Assembly (NCBI RefSeq): GCF_024158145.1 | Contig: NZ_JAMYXM010000001.1 | Location: 248,001-312,000 of the forward strand | Direction of reading: 5' to 3' | Length of the DNA stretch: 64,000 nucleotides | Source: Notoacmeibacter sp. MSK16QG-6 | Lineage (GTDB): Bacteria > Pseudomonadota > Alphaproteobacteria > Rhizobiales > Rhizobiaceae | Shown here: positions 38,302-49,745 of the stretch, in pieces | Numbering within the stretch: position 1 is the stretch's first letter | How the letters are laid out: each line of letters begins with the position of its first letter | Translations under genes and position numbers: made by a program | Notes under the pieces: generated by a model | The model's input: the letters and a program-made list of their open reading frames with translations, nothing else | Database searches by the model: none | Told to the model about the DNA's origin: nothing

Positions 38302-38837
38302 TCGCTCGCTCCATGATACGGTTCGAGTTTGCGGATGACCCGTGCCGGAACACCACCAAGGACTTGATCACCTTCAGGAAACGACTGTGTCACCACTGCT
38401 CCTGCGGCCACGACAGTATGCGGCCCGAGCACAACCCCCGGCAAAATTACAGTTCGAATTCCTAACCAACTGTTGTCGCCGATCCGGATAGGATCGGCGG
38501 CTTCGTAGCGGCGGAAATCCAGCATGTCATGATTCATTGAGATGATCGCAACGTTAGGCCCCACCCAGACATTTCGACCAAACTCGATACCGTTCCGACC
38601 ATCGATATGACAGCCGGCACTGAGCCCTGGAAACCGCGTGCCGCGCACGATTTTCTTTGGAGCTTTGATATGGGTGCTGGGATGGACAGGCCAAGGAACA
38701 TGTCCATTTATCCGCAAGAATTTTTGAAAGAACAGCGTCCTTAGAGCAACTATCGGTCCGAGTTGTTCGAGTCCAAAGACCGGCCTCATAAGAAGCCGCA
38801 GAAAACGGCGACCCATACGCAAGATCATCCGTCTCAT
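38298..38837 (-). CDS. Left-handed beta-helix acetyltransferase
   Basis: A 179-residue hexapeptide-repeat O-acetyltransferase of the WbbJ/maltose-acetyltransferase class. The repeats run from about residue 75 (IDGRNGIEFGRNVWVGPNVA) through IRIGDNSWLGIRTVILPGVV and HTVVAAGAVVTQSF to the closing GGVPARVIRKL. The likely catalytic histidine is in SMNHDMLDF near residue 100. It overlaps the sulfotransferase gene by ATGA and is itself overlapped by a small upstream frame. It probably O-acetylates the glycan. Confidence 0.88.
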   Translation of the reverse strand: MRRMILRMGRRFLRLLMRPVFGLEQLGPIVALRTLFFQKFLRINGHVPWPVHPSTHIKAPKKIVRGTRFPGLSAGCHIDGRNGIEFGRNVWVGPNVAIISMNHDMLDFRRYEAADPIRIGDNSWLGIRTVILPGVVLGPHTVVAAGAVVTQSFPEGDQVLGGVPARVIRKLEPYHGASE

Positions 38838-39037
38838 GACATTCTACCTTTCGACTGGCGAACAAGGGTCTTCATAGCATTTGTGCCTAAGTCATTTTGG
38901 ACCTTGATGCCGGGCTTAATCAAACTCACCTGCGCAACATGAGTGCCTCGGCGCATGAGATCCAGCGCCCATCGCAATATTCTTCGAATGCACAAAACGA
39001 CCGATGCGAAGCGCTCTATTCCCAAGAAATCATGCAT
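38834..39037 (-). CDS. Small coupled open frame, possible gene remnant
   Basis: A 67-codon frame (MHDFLGIERFASVVLCIRR...) that starts with an 8-base overlap on the wzx stop and ends with an ATGA overlap on the acetyltransferase start. No family is recognised. The sequence is basic with one amphipathic or weakly hydrophobic stretch (residues 10-27). It may be a real small protein or the joined ends of a deleted glycosyltransferase gene. Confidence 0.35.
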   Translation of the reverse strand: MHDFLGIERFASVVLCIRRILRWALDLMRRGTHVAQVSLIKPGIKVQNDLGTNAMKTLVRQSKGRMS

Positions 39038-40304
39038 GTTCGGTATTGTTTTTGCTTTCAGAAACTGCCAAGCAGTATAGGATTGGTAAATATGAGACAT
39101 ATACGAAGAACAATGACCAGTTGAACCAGGTCAGGAGCGTTTCAGCGTCCCAGTTGTTAAAATAGGCGACGCCAAGCACAAGCGCACTGACTACCAGTAA
39201 AAAGATATTGATTGCCAGAGCATGCCGGTTGTCGGTCAGGCTAGCGGTCCCACTTAAGGGCGAAACGACAAAACGCGCTGCAAAGAGAGGCATGAGGATA
39301 GCTGCGTATCTGCCTGCGACAGCCCATTCGCTCCCGAATACGAAGCCAAAGATGGGTTCGATGACAAAATAGAGCGAGCCGAACAAGAGGACTGATACGG
39401 CCATCAGCGCCGCCATACCTTTCACGAAGCTGCGCTTTGCCGATCCTGTCTCGCGGATCTCGTGCGATGCCTCACGCATAAAAACTTGTCCTATTGGCAT
39501 GGCAACCTGTTGGAGAGGGGCACCCAAGACCCGCATTGCCAGCGCATAGAATCCCAAAGTAGTTGGCCCTAACAGCATTGGTATGACAAAGTTGAGGAGA
39601 TTGGCGTTCCCAACATTCACCAATCCAGCTGGGACTGAATACAGCGGGAACCGCCTGTATTTTTTCGCCATAACCCAAAGTTCGGACCAATGCCAGGGCC
39701 GATGGCCTCCAACATGAGCCAAGCCATTTCGGATAAGCGGAAGATTGCCAGCGCCATTCGTGAAGGTGCGCCCCAGAACCAATCCGCCTGGACCTGTGAT
39801 GACTAATCCCAGCGCCACCTGCAGTGCCGCCTGCACCAAAGCCTTGACAATATTAGCGGTCGCGATCGCTTTGTAGGCACCCAATCGAATATTTGCCGAT
39901 TGTGCGACAGAGAATATTCCGCTCAATAGGACCGCGATCGGCAGGAACCATAGCCAACTTTCCAATTGGGGCATATTCCACCATTCGGCGACCTTGCTTT
40001 GAAGCAATAAAACGCCCAGCAAAATCCCAGTCGAGACGGCAACCGCGACCATTCCGCCAAGAACAGCGATATTGTAGGCTTCACCTTCATGTTTAGGCAA
40101 GTAAATTGCCATCTCGTATCGTCCATTGGCGACGACCGCGGCAATTTGAGCAAAGGCTCCAAACAAAGCCAATACAGCAAAATCCTCTGGTGTATAAAGT
40201 CGTGTGAGAATTGGACTGATAGCAACGAGAATAAGTTGTGAAAACGTCGTTCCAGACATCAGTACGAAGAGGCTTCGAAAGGGTGAAGACCTTTTGATTT
40301 TCAT
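39030..40304 (-). CDS. wzx: Oligosaccharide flippase (Wzx)
   Basis: A 424-residue MOP-superfamily polysaccharide transporter with about 12 hydrophobic helices and the typical N-terminus LFVLMSGTTFSQLILVAISP followed by LTRLYTPEDFAVLALFGAF. It would flip undecaprenyl-linked repeat units across the inner membrane. The start at 40304 overlaps the stop of the wbpE remnant by ATGA, so its translation may depend on readthrough of that short frame. Confidence 0.9.
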   Translation of the reverse strand: MKIKRSSPFRSLFVLMSGTTFSQLILVAISPILTRLYTPEDFAVLALFGAFAQIAAVVANGRYEMAIYLPKHEGEAYNIAVLGGMVAVAVSTGILLGVLLLQSKVAEWWNMPQLESWLWFLPIAVLLSGIFSVAQSANIRLGAYKAIATANIVKALVQAALQVALGLVITGPGGLVLGRTFTNGAGNLPLIRNGLAHVGGHRPWHWSELWVMAKKYRRFPLYSVPAGLVNVGNANLLNFVIPMLLGPTTLGFYALAMRVLGAPLQQVAMPIGQVFMREASHEIRETGSAKRSFVKGMAALMAVSVLLFGSLYFVIEPIFGFVFGSEWAVAGRYAAILMPLFAARFVVSPLSGTASLTDNRHALAINIFLLVVSALVLGVAYFNNWDAETLLTWFNWSLFFVYVSYLPILYCLAVSESKNNTEHA

Positions 40305-40422
40305 CTCGGCAATTGACCGAGCGCACCTGCGATACGCTCGATATCCTCGCCTAACCTGACAATCCCCACATCGATTTGGATGCATATGCGGTCTTCTTGG
40401 ACGGCAAGGTCGACCTCGGTGA

Positions 40423-40426
<4 letters not shown>
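40301..40426 (-). pseudogene. wbpE: wbpE aminotransferase remnant with internal deletion
   Basis: A 41-codon frame starting with GTG, whose GTGA overlaps the wbpD stop, and ending with an ATGA overlap on wzx. Residues 4-24 (EVDLAVQEDRICIQIDVGI) align with the conserved WbpE start (FIDL-x-x-QQ-x-RI-x-x-x-IDAGI). The last 16 (GEDIERIAGALGQLPR) look like the C-terminus of a DegT/StrS aminotransferase. The whole PLP-binding core, about 330 residues including the catalytic lysine, is missing. The reading frame is kept across the junction, so the translational coupling of neighbours survives. The alignment is from memory of the family. Confidence 0.6.
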
Positions 40427-43249
<2,823 letters not shown>

Positions 43250-43256
43250 ATTAGTC

Positions 43257-44291
43257 TCAGACATTGTAATATTCGCGGTACCACTCAACGAAGCGCGCAA
43301 TACCGTCGCGAAAATTCGTTTGCGGACGATACCCTGTCAGGTTTTGCAAAAGAGAAGAATCAGCCCAAGTCGCGGGCACGTCGCCCATCTGCATCGGCAT
43401 GTAATTGCGGATCGCCTTTTTGTCCAAGGCCTCTTCGATGGCGTCGATGAAATCCAGCAGGCGCACCTTGTCGGAATTGCCGATGTTCACGATACGGAAG
43501 GGGGCGACAGGGGACAGGCTGTCCCATTCGGGGATGTCTTCGCGTGATGCCGGGCGCTCGGGCACTGCATCGATCAGCAGCCGGATGCCCTGGACGAGGT
43601 CGTCGACATAGGTGAAGTCGCGATACATGTCACCGTGGTTGTAGATATCGATCGGGCGATCTTCAATCATCGCCCCAACGAATTTGTAGAGCGCAAGATC
43701 GGGGCGCCCCCAGGTACCATAGACCGTGAAGAAGCGGAACATGGTGGTCGGTAAGTTCCACAGGTGCGCATAGGAATGCGCCATGCTTTCGTTGGCTTTT
43801 TTCGTCGCGGCATAGATTGTAAGCTGAGTGTCGGCTTTTTCGGTTTCGGTGAATGGCATTTCGGTATTCGCACCGTAAACCGACGAGGTGGATGCCATAA
43901 GTAGGTGATCGACCTCAAGCCGCCGCGCCGCCTCCATCACATTGAACGTGCCAACCACGTTGCTGTCGATATAGACGCGGGGGTTTTCTAGGCTGTAGCG
44001 CACACCGGCCTGAGCCGCGAGGTGGATGATGACGTCAGGTTCAAATTCGTCGGCAAGTTTGTCGAACTTGGCCTGATCTTCTAGCATGCCCTCTGTGGCA
44101 GAGAAGCCTGGGTTTTGAAACAACATCGCCTGGCGCCGATGCTTTAAGGTGACATCATAATAATTTGTCATCCCGTCATAGCCATGAACTCGGAACCCCT
44201 CGGCCAAAAGAAGCTTGGCTAAATGAAAGCCGATGAAACCGGCGGTTCCTGTGATGAGTACTTTGCGTTTATTCACGTTGGGCTCACTCAT
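43257..44291 (-). CDS. UDP-uronate 4-epimerase (LpsL-like, polysaccharide locus)
   Basis: A 344-residue short-chain dehydrogenase/epimerase. It has the Rossmann motif [11 protein letters not shown] (about residues 14-24), the catalytic YAATKKANE, and the SVYGAN and AAQAGVRYS segments of UDP-glucuronate 4-epimerases. Next to wbpA it may act on UDP-GlcNAcA to give UDP-GalNAcA, or on UDP-GlcA. A second, clearly related epimerase lies at 54.4 kb beside ugd. It is 53 bases downstream of the MarR-type gene. Confidence 0.9.
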   Translation of the reverse strand: MSEPNVNKRKVLITGTAGFIGFHLAKLLLAEGFRVHGYDGMTNYYDVTLKHRRQAMLFQNPGFSATEGMLEDQAKFDKLADEFEPDVIIHLAAQAGVRYSLENPRVYIDSNVVGTFNVMEAARRLEVDHLLMASTSSVYGANTEMPFTETEKADTQLTIYAATKKANESMAHSYAHLWNLPTTMFRFFTVYGTWGRPDLALYKFVGAMIEDRPIDIYNHGDMYRDFTYVDDLVQGIRLLIDAVPERPASREDIPEWDSLSPVAPFRIVNIGNSDKVRLLDFIDAIEEALDKKAIRNYMPMQMGDVPATWADSSLLQNLTGYRPQTNFRDGIARFVEWYREYYNV

Positions 44292-44344
44292 TGTCTAGGG
44301 CTGTGTCGAACTGGTCCCCAATCCATCATTTTCCAATTTCGAAA

Positions 44345-44668
44345 TCAGCGCCTCGATCTCTTCTTGAGCGCCTCGTAATCTTCAATCTTCTGCGCCAGAA
44401 ACCCACGCGTAAGAGCAGCCTTCTGAGCAATATCTTTGGGCGTCAGGATATACGCATATCGGTGCTTGTCTTCTGCCGCTATAAAATTTCCTAGCTCCAC
44501 AAGCACTTTTTCGATGAGTGAATTGAGCACACAATTAATGCCTCCCACACTGACGGTGATAATGGCCATTCCTGCCAGGTCGCGCTGTGACATTTCGGAA
44601 ATATCTTGCAAGAAACGAAGCCCGGGAAAATGCTTGTCTTTCTGAAGGTTGGTGCGCTTTCTGTTCAT
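44345..44668 (-). CDS. EPS-associated MarR-type regulator
   Basis: A 107-residue winged-helix protein that matches the EPS-associated MarR family: a recognisable ISEMSQRDLAGM helix, GINCVLNSLIEK recognition region, YAYILTPKDIAQKAALTRGF wing and C-terminal coil (YEALKKRSRR). Members of this family usually sit at the head of exopolysaccharide loci. The recognition region is more divergent than usual, for example IITVSVGGINCV in place of the typical LGISLGKVNY pattern. As first gene of the 18-kb leftward unit it could autoregulate the locus. Confidence 0.78.
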   Translation of the reverse strand: MNRKRTNLQKDKHFPGLRFLQDISEMSQRDLAGMAIITVSVGGINCVLNSLIEKVLVELGNFIAAEDKHRYAYILTPKDIAQKAALTRGFLAQKIEDYEALKKRSRR

Positions 44669-45251
44669 TTCAGGATGGGAAGCATCCCCTCAGCATACCT
44701 TGTCTATCGACTCTCGCAGGGGAGTCGTTAGAGGAGTTGCATACGTGGGATATCAAGAAGTTCATATGGCTTTTCGGGCTTGCAGATATGCTGCTTGGCT
44801 ATATCGCATTGCCGACCGACATTTACCGTGCATCTCAACACCTTAGCAAATGGCGGAGGTGTTGGGCATGGTGAGCAAAGAATTTTTCTCTGGGGTTTGG
44901 CTATAAGCGGTGGCAGCTGTGGACAAATTGAAATCGGCCGCAGACATACCAAAGGGCAAATCTCATGAAACGTATATTGGTCAGCGATGGTACGCATGCG
45001 GCCGGCGGTCATAACTTTGAACGACCCACTTTTTGACAGCGAATCTGTCAGGAAATTTCCTGAAATTATCAAGTATGTAGAGCCACGGGACAGATTCAGT
45101 TAGCCTTGGCCCAAACCATATTCAGTTTCAATCGAAGAAACCGAGTCTGTACCAGAATGCTGACATGCTAAACAAATGCAAGTTTTGATCCCCGCCGCGC
45201 TAATTGGGTCAAGTAAGCGGCTATGATAAAAATTTTGTAGGATTGTCGTAA
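44669..45251. other. Divergent intergenic region, probable promoters
   Basis: About 580 bases between the leftward MarR-led polysaccharide unit and the rightward capD-like gene. Short open frames occur on both strands but none resembles protein. The right half (45,060-45,250) is AT-rich. Promoters for both units should lie here, and a long untranslated leader is possible. No JUMPstart/ops core was found by eye. Confidence 0.5.
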
Positions 45252-47210
45252 ATGCAGAAATTTATTGAGCACCTCTCTTTATTGCGCAGGTGGAAAAAAG
45301 TCGGTCTTCAGCTAGCAATAGACGCAACTTTCATTGCGCTGTCATTCATTGGCGCCATGGCATTTCGTTTAGAGAGCTTCGTTTTTCTGACAAAACCGGA
45401 AATTTGGTCAACGATCATAATTGCGACAGCAGCAGGTCTTAGCGCGTTCTGGCTTTCCGGTCTTTACCGTACAATGGTTCGTTTTATCACCGGGAAAATA
45501 CTAATCCCTGTCGGCAAAGCCTCGTTATTTACCTCATCAGCACTTTACTTAGGAAGTTTAGTATTAGATGCAGATATCCCGCGCTCAGTGCCATTCATTT
45601 TTGGAATTTTTGTCTTTTTGTCGGTATGCGGGTTACGTTTCATCGCTCGGACATTTTTCCGTGCTCCTATCCATCCGTATAAACAACCGGTGATTATTTA
45701 CGGTGCCGGTGACGGTGGCCTTCAGCTTCTCAATTCTCTCTTCCACGGGCGAGATTATGCGCCTGTTGCTCTGGTTGATGATGATCCGAGCCTTCAAACC
45801 CTATCCGTTGGGGGCTTGCGTGTTTATGCACCAAACCGAATTCCGCGCTTGGTTAAAGAGACAGGTGCACAAGTCATTCTACTAGCGATTCCAAGCATAG
45901 AACGTGCGCGTAGGCGCGCAATCGTCTCGTCACTGGAGGATCTTCATGTAGAAATCAAGACCATCCCAGGCCTGAACGAAATCATCAGCGGACGAGCAAA
46001 AATATCAGAGCTGCGAGTCGTGACAGCAGAAGATTTATTGGGGCGCGATCCTGTAGCACCGGACACAAATTTGTTGGGAAAAGATATCACTGACCGTGTT
46101 GTCATGGTGACGGGAGCCGGCGGCTCAATTGGCAGTGAGCTGTCTCGGCAAATCCTTAGCCAAAGGCCCTCGACCCTCGTGCTCTTCGAAGTTTCTGAGT
46201 TCGCACTTTACAAGATCGAGGCTGAGTTATCGGAGCATGCGACCCGGCTATCGTATTCCACCGATATCGTGCCGATCCTCGGGTCTGTGCAGTCAATGCA
46301 GCGACTGCAAGACGCAATTCAGGCCTTCGGGGTGCAGACGCTTTATCACGCGGCAGCTTATAAGCATGTCCCTCTAGTCGAAGAAAATGTCGTAGAGGGC
46401 ATTCGTAACAACGTCTTTGGAACGCTGGCCGCAGTAACGGCGGCAAAAAATTGTCGCGTTGAGAAATTCATTATGATCTCTACGGATAAGGCGGTGAGGC
46501 CGACCAATGTCATGGGCGCAACCAAGCGGCTCGCAGAGCTGATTTGCCAAGCCCATGCTAGAAGCTCTTTGGCCACCACCTTTTCGATGGTACGCTTTGG
46601 AAACGTGCTTGGTTCGTCAGGCTCCGTCATCCCGCGGTTTCGTGCCCAGATCGAAAGTGGTGGTCCTGTAACCGTTACTCATCAAGATATTACGCGATAC
46701 TTTATGACCATCCCTGAAGCCTCACAGTTGGTCATCCAAGCTGGCGCAATGGGAACGGGCGGTGACGTCTTCGTGCTAGATATGGGAGAACCTGTCAAAA
46801 TCTTGGATGTCGCCAAAGGCATGATAAAATTGCACGGCCTAACGCCGTACATGGTCGATCACTCAGATCAAAGCATGCCTGATCAAGGCGATATCCCAAT
46901 TTGTATTACCGGGCTACGTAAAGGCGAAAAGCTTTACGAAGAGCTACTGATTGGAAATAACCCGTCGCCTACATCACATCCCCGGATAATGACAGCGTCG
47001 GAGGTTTGGGTACCGATGGACAAGCTACAGCCCATCCTGGACCGTCTTTTTCAGGCATGTGAACGTGTTGACTTACCCGCCATCCTCGACATTCTGCACG
47101 AATTGCCACTGGAATACCGGCCGGTTGGAGGTGGGATCACTCATTGGGGCGTTCGCGTTGATGATGGAGACACAAACGTCCCCAGCGCCAATGGCGAGAC
47201 GAGCCTATGA
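45252..47210 (+). CDS. Nucleoside-diphosphate-sugar 4,6-dehydratase (CapD/WbpM family)
   Basis: A 652-residue membrane-bound enzyme. Four or so hydrophobic helices cover about residues 15-120, then a CoA-binding-like Rossmann domain (VIIYGAGDGGLQLL), then the catalytic SDR domain with VTGAGGSIGSELSRQIL near 285 and the conserved STDKAVRPTNVMGATKR near 415. It converts UDP-GlcNAc to UDP-4-keto-6-deoxy-HexNAc, the precursor of bacillosamine, QuiNAc or FucNAc-type sugars. The DegT aminotransferase at 26.7 kb is a candidate next step. Its stop overlaps the Nudix start by ATGA. Confidence 0.93.
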   Translation: MQKFIEHLSLLRRWKKVGLQLAIDATFIALSFIGAMAFRLESFVFLTKPEIWSTIIIATAAGLSAFWLSGLYRTMVRFITGKILIPVGKASLFTSSALYLGSLVLDADIPRSVPFIFGIFVFLSVCGLRFIARTFFRAPIHPYKQPVIIYGAGDGGLQLLNSLFHGRDYAPVALVDDDPSLQTLSVGGLRVYAPNRIPRLVKETGAQVILLAIPSIERARRRAIVSSLEDLHVEIKTIPGLNEIISGRAKISELRVVTAEDLLGRDPVAPDTNLLGKDITDRVVMVTGAGGSIGSELSRQILSQRPSTLVLFEVSEFALYKIEAELSEHATRLSYSTDIVPILGSVQSMQRLQDAIQAFGVQTLYHAAAYKHVPLVEENVVEGIRNNVFGTLAAVTAAKNCRVEKFIMISTDKAVRPTNVMGATKRLAELICQAHARSSLATTFSMVRFGNVLGSSGSVIPRFRAQIESGGPVTVTHQDITRYFMTIPEASQLVIQAGAMGTGGDVFVLDMGEPVKILDVAKGMIKLHGLTPYMVDHSDQSMPDQGDIPICITGLRKGEKLYEELLIGNNPSPTSHPRIMTASEVWVPMDKLQPILDRLFQACERVDLPAILDILHELPLEYRPVGGGITHWGVRVDDGDTNVPSANGETSL

Positions 47211-47695
47211 CTTCGTTCACTCATCAGAAAAGCGGTCTGCATCGTCAGTTGTTTCTGCAGTTGTTACACACCTATTTTATAATGAAGCGTGGACTAACGC
47301 TCGGTGTGCGTGCGGTTGTGCGTTCAGAGGACGGAAAGTTTTTATTGGTGCGCCATACCTATACGCCTGGCTGGCATTTTCCCGGCGGCGGCGTTGAGAA
47401 AGGTGAAACCGCGGAACGCACCTTAACCAATGAGCTGTTGCAGGAGACCGGGCTGCGGTTGACGACAAAACCTACATTGCATGGAGCGTATCACAATAGC
47501 GGCATCAGCAAACGTGACCACGTTCTTGTTTACCTCTGTGAGGTTGATGGCACACTGCCAGACACGCCTCCCAGCATGGAAATTTCCGAAATCGGCTATT
47601 TTAGCTTCGCCAACCTACCGGATGGGGTTGAGCCAGGAACACTTCGCCGAATGAAAGAGCTCGTTGAGGGCGTGGCTCAGAGTGGCGCTTGGTGA
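47207..47695 (+). CDS. Nudix hydrolase
   Basis: A 162-residue Nudix protein. The Nudix box is nearly complete: GGGVEKGETAERTLTNELLQETGL (about residues 62-86), with the helix glutamates in place although one is shifted (NELLQET for the REhxEE core). It starts inside the capD-like gene through an ATGA overlap, so it should be made with the dehydratase. It may hydrolyse a nucleotide sugar or another nucleoside diphosphate; specificity unknown. Confidence 0.87.
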   Translation: MTSFTHQKSGLHRQLFLQLLHTYFIMKRGLTLGVRAVVRSEDGKFLLVRHTYTPGWHFPGGGVEKGETAERTLTNELLQETGLRLTTKPTLHGAYHNSGISKRDHVLVYLCEVDGTLPDTPPSMEISEIGYFSFANLPDGVEPGTLRRMKELVEGVAQSGAW

Positions 47696-47867
47696 GGAAG
47701 GATCTGGCTGATATTCAAGCTTCCGGCTTTGCCCACACCATCAGCGAGGCTGAATTCCGGAGATCATTGGCGGTCAGATGATTGCCTTAGGAGAATGGAC
47801 AAGCTGCAGGCTTGCGCGCCCTCGATCAAAGGTGAAAGGCATGGTGCGCCAAACAGGTTAACTAGGA

Positions 47868-48890
47868 TCAGACCAGCCCCATCTGCAGCAGTTCTTTCAA
47901 ATGCGCGGCGCCGATGATCCGGCCGTCCTCATCGCAAATTAGTACCGCGCCGATCTTCCGGCTTTGGCATAGATTCAGAGCATCGATGGCCAAACAGTCA
48001 GATCCGATCGTCACCGGCTCGCGCGACATAATATCCTGCGCCGTCTTGTCGAAACATTCGCGTCCTGTCAGTGCGCGGCGCAGATCGCCGTCCGTGACGA
48101 TGCCGACGATATTGCCCTCGTCGCCGACCACTCCGGTGATTCCAAGACGACCATCGGTAATCGTCGTAATGACATCGGCCATCGGCGCATCGAATGCCAC
48201 GCGCGGCAAGGCGACGCGATCGGGCTGCAGTTCGAGGATCTCACGCAGACGTAAAAGCTGGGCGCCCAGTTTGCCAGCCGGATGAAACTTGGCAAAATCA
48301 TCACGCTGAAAGCCGCGTGCTCGGATAAGCGCGGCTGCGAGCGCATCGCCCATTGCCAGCATCAACGTTGTCGATGTCATCGGCGCCAGCCCCATCGGGC
48401 AGGCCTCTTTCGCCTGAGGCAACAGGAGCAGCAGATCGGCATATTGGCCAAGAGTGGAAGCAGGCGCCGAGGTCATCACGACGAGGAAAATCGAGAAGCG
48501 ACGGCAATATTGCAATACCGGTTTGAATTCAGCACTTTCACCGGAATTCGAAATGCAAAGGACGATATCGTCCGAACCGATCATTCCGAGATCGCCATGG
48601 GCAGCTTCCGCCGCATGGACGAAAAAGGAAGGGGTGCCCGTGGATGCAAGGGTTGCCGCAATCTTGCTTCCGATATGGCCTGATTTGCCGATACCCACGA
48701 TGATGACGCGCCCCACACAACGATGGATTTTCGCAACGGCACAGGCGAAATCCTCGCCCAGGGAGTCATGCAACTGCCGCAGGCCATCGATCTCGATGCT
48801 GACCGTGGAACGGGCCATTTCAACCAGTTCATCGGGTTGGGCCAATGTCACCGACCGTTCCGCACCACTTTGTCGGGCGCTCGCACTCAT
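47868..48890 (-). CDS. kdsD: Arabinose-5-phosphate isomerase (KpsF/GutQ family)
   Basis: A 340-residue SIS-domain sugar isomerase with two CBS domains. The SIS core shows RVIIVGIGKSGHIGSKIAAT (about 60-80), the ISNSGES phosphosugar loop and KFHPAGKLGAQLL. CBS repeats follow from about 215. It interconverts ribulose-5-phosphate and arabinose-5-phosphate on the way to Kdo, which is used in LPS and K-antigens. It lies 82 bases downstream of the Wza-like gene. Confidence 0.9.
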   Translation of the reverse strand: MSASARQSGAERSVTLAQPDELVEMARSTVSIEIDGLRQLHDSLGEDFACAVAKIHRCVGRVIIVGIGKSGHIGSKIAATLASTGTPSFFVHAAEAAHGDLGMIGSDDIVLCISNSGESAEFKPVLQYCRRFSIFLVVMTSAPASTLGQYADLLLLLPQAKEACPMGLAPMTSTTLMLAMGDALAAALIRARGFQRDDFAKFHPAGKLGAQLLRLREILELQPDRVALPRVAFDAPMADVITTITDGRLGITGVVGDEGNIVGIVTDGDLRRALTGRECFDKTAQDIMSREPVTIGSDCLAIDALNLCQSRKIGAVLICDEDGRIIGAAHLKELLQMGLV

Positions 48891-48972
48891 TCAGTCAATC
48901 TCCGTCGGGATACCCCACGCCGCTTCAGGCGGCAGGATGAATGTGGAGCTATGTCTACTCTGATCCGACACC

Positions 48973-49734
48973 CTACTGCACCAAGGGTACGCCCCGAGCA
49001 ATGCCCGTTACGCCGCTCGTTGCGACACCGAGCGCCTCTTTAAGGTTACGCATCGCAACTCGACTGCCCGATGCGAAGACTACAACGACATCGCCGCCGT
49101 AAAGCCGTGGATCGCGCCGCTTGCCCTTCCGAATGTCTTTCAGCGAATAATTCGCAACGACCCGCTCACTGCCGATATCCCGGAACACATAGACACGGTC
49201 GGAATCGGCAATATCCGTGAGACCGCCGGCTTGCGCGATGAGACCCGTCAGCGTCGACTGGAGAGTGCCGTCAAACACGCCAGGCTTGCGCACCTCGCCA
49301 TCGACCGTGACTTTTTGCGCGGACGACGATTTAACGAATACGCTAACTTGGGGATTTTGCAGGTAAGACTTGCTGTAGGAGGCAGCGATCGCCCGCTCCA
49401 GCTCGCTGGCGCTCTTGCCGGCGGCCTGAACGCTTCCGATCAGGGGCAGCGAAATGGCGCCGTTGGCGCTGACCTGTACGGTTCGATCGAGCTCGTCGAC
49501 CTGAAAGACGTCCACCTCCAGAATATCGTTAGGCGCGAGGGGCTGTTCACCGCTGGCCGAGGATGGTGGCGCCGGCAGATCGGCAACGACGCGGACGCCA
49601 CCGCTCCGCTCGCCAACCTTCGCATCTGATGCAGCAAGGGAGTTGGCCTCGGGTAAAGCCGTACTCGTGCATGCCGCCAAACCGGCGCCGATCAGTACAA
49701 AAACGATGATTCTGGCTAAAGATGTTCGAACCAC
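48973..49734 (-). CDS. Polysaccharide export outer-membrane lipoprotein (Wza/OPX family)
   Basis: A 253-residue export protein. A lipoprotein signal peptide with lipobox GLAACTS ends near residue 22. The Poly_export domain (APNDILEVDVFQVDELDRTV) and a SLBB domain (KVTVDGEVRKPGVFDG) follow. The GTG at 49734 is preferred over an upstream ATG (49767) because AAGGAAG lies five bases before it and because it gives a normal signal peptide. It lies 11 bases after the PHP phosphatase gene. No Wzc-like kinase is encoded in this window. Confidence 0.9.
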   Translation of the reverse strand: MVRTSLARIIVFVLIGAGLAACTSTALPEANSLAASDAKVGERSGGVRVVADLPAPPSSASGEQPLAPNDILEVDVFQVDELDRTVQVSANGAISLPLIGSVQAAGKSASELERAIAASYSKSYLQNPQVSVFVKSSSAQKVTVDGEVRKPGVFDGTLQSTLTGLIAQAGGLTDIADSDRVYVFRDIGSERVVANYSLKDIRKGKRRDPRLYGGDVVVVFASGSRVAMRNLKEALGVATSGVTGIARGVPLVQ

Positions 49735-49745
49735 TGCTACTTCCT

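Noticed and set aside
44728-45072. A 114-codon minus-strand frame upstream of the MarR-type gene
   Set aside because: Rich in Cys, Pro and Ile with no recognisable motif, no ribosome-binding site and no coupling; overlaps other random frames in a likely promoter region.
47692-47781. A 29-codon frame starting with a GTGA overlap on the Nudix stop
   Set aside because: Too short to support, no family match; a chance GTGA overlap is common.
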